Below, piece by piece: positions 7,667-7,667 of a stretch of 7,667 nt of DNA (positions within the stretch are counted from its first letter, which is position 1; each line of letters opens with the position of its first letter). This DNA is from Alphaproteobacteria bacterium. Lineage in GTDB: Bacteria > Pseudomonadota > Alphaproteobacteria > Sneathiellales > Sneathiellaceae. The notes under the pieces were generated by a model. It was not told where the DNA came from. It worked only from the letters and a program-made list of their open reading frames with translations, and made no database searches. Both the position numbers and the translations under genes were made by a program. The DNA lies in NCBI GenBank assembly GCA_006226265.1, contig SBHH01000135.1, positions 1 through 7,667 of the forward strand. The letters are read 5' to 3'.

Positions 7667-7667
7667 G

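Overview
The window is one tightly packed stretch of a nucleoside uptake and catabolism operon. All seven genes lie on the minus strand, so transcription runs from base 7667 down to base 1. The sequence is GC-rich, and protein features such as the long-form DeoC and the ALDH16-type dehydrogenase suggest an alphaproteobacterium. That assignment is inference; no rRNA or other taxonomic marker is present.

In transcription order the genes are: (1) the C-terminal half of a sugar/nucleoside-type ABC transporter ATPase, cut off by the right edge (6944-7666); (2) and (3) two BPD_transp_2-type inner-membrane permeases (5817-6944 and 4845-5816); (4) a trimeric-type purine nucleoside phosphorylase (3979-4845); (5) deoxyribose-phosphate aldolase DeoC (3006-3995); (6) a two-domain ALDH16-like aldehyde dehydrogenase (614-2995); and (7) the N-terminal part of thymidine phosphorylase DeoA, cut off by the left edge (1-624). 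DeoA is open to the window end, so its product was read directly from the reverse complement.

The genes form a coherent pathway. The ABC importer brings in nucleosides. PNP and DeoA split purine and pyrimidine (deoxy)nucleosides into base plus (deoxy)ribose-1-phosphate. DeoC cleaves deoxyribose-5-phosphate to glyceraldehyde-3-phosphate and acetaldehyde. The dehydrogenase is well placed to oxidise the acetaldehyde to acetate. A phosphopentomutase (DeoB), a BMP/Med-type substrate-binding lipoprotein and cytidine deaminase would be expected partners, but none is in the window; they may lie outside it.

Neighbouring genes overlap by 1-17 bases, abut exactly, or are at most 10 bases apart. There is therefore no intergenic region in which to look for a promoter, terminator, RNA gene or repeat array, and I found none. 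No mobile element, tRNA, rRNA or CRISPR is visible. The region is conserved metabolism rather than an undescribed system. The points most worth a second look are the tandem ALDH with a degenerate second domain inside a deo operon, a 22-base identical repeat between its two domains, and the translational coupling along the operon.
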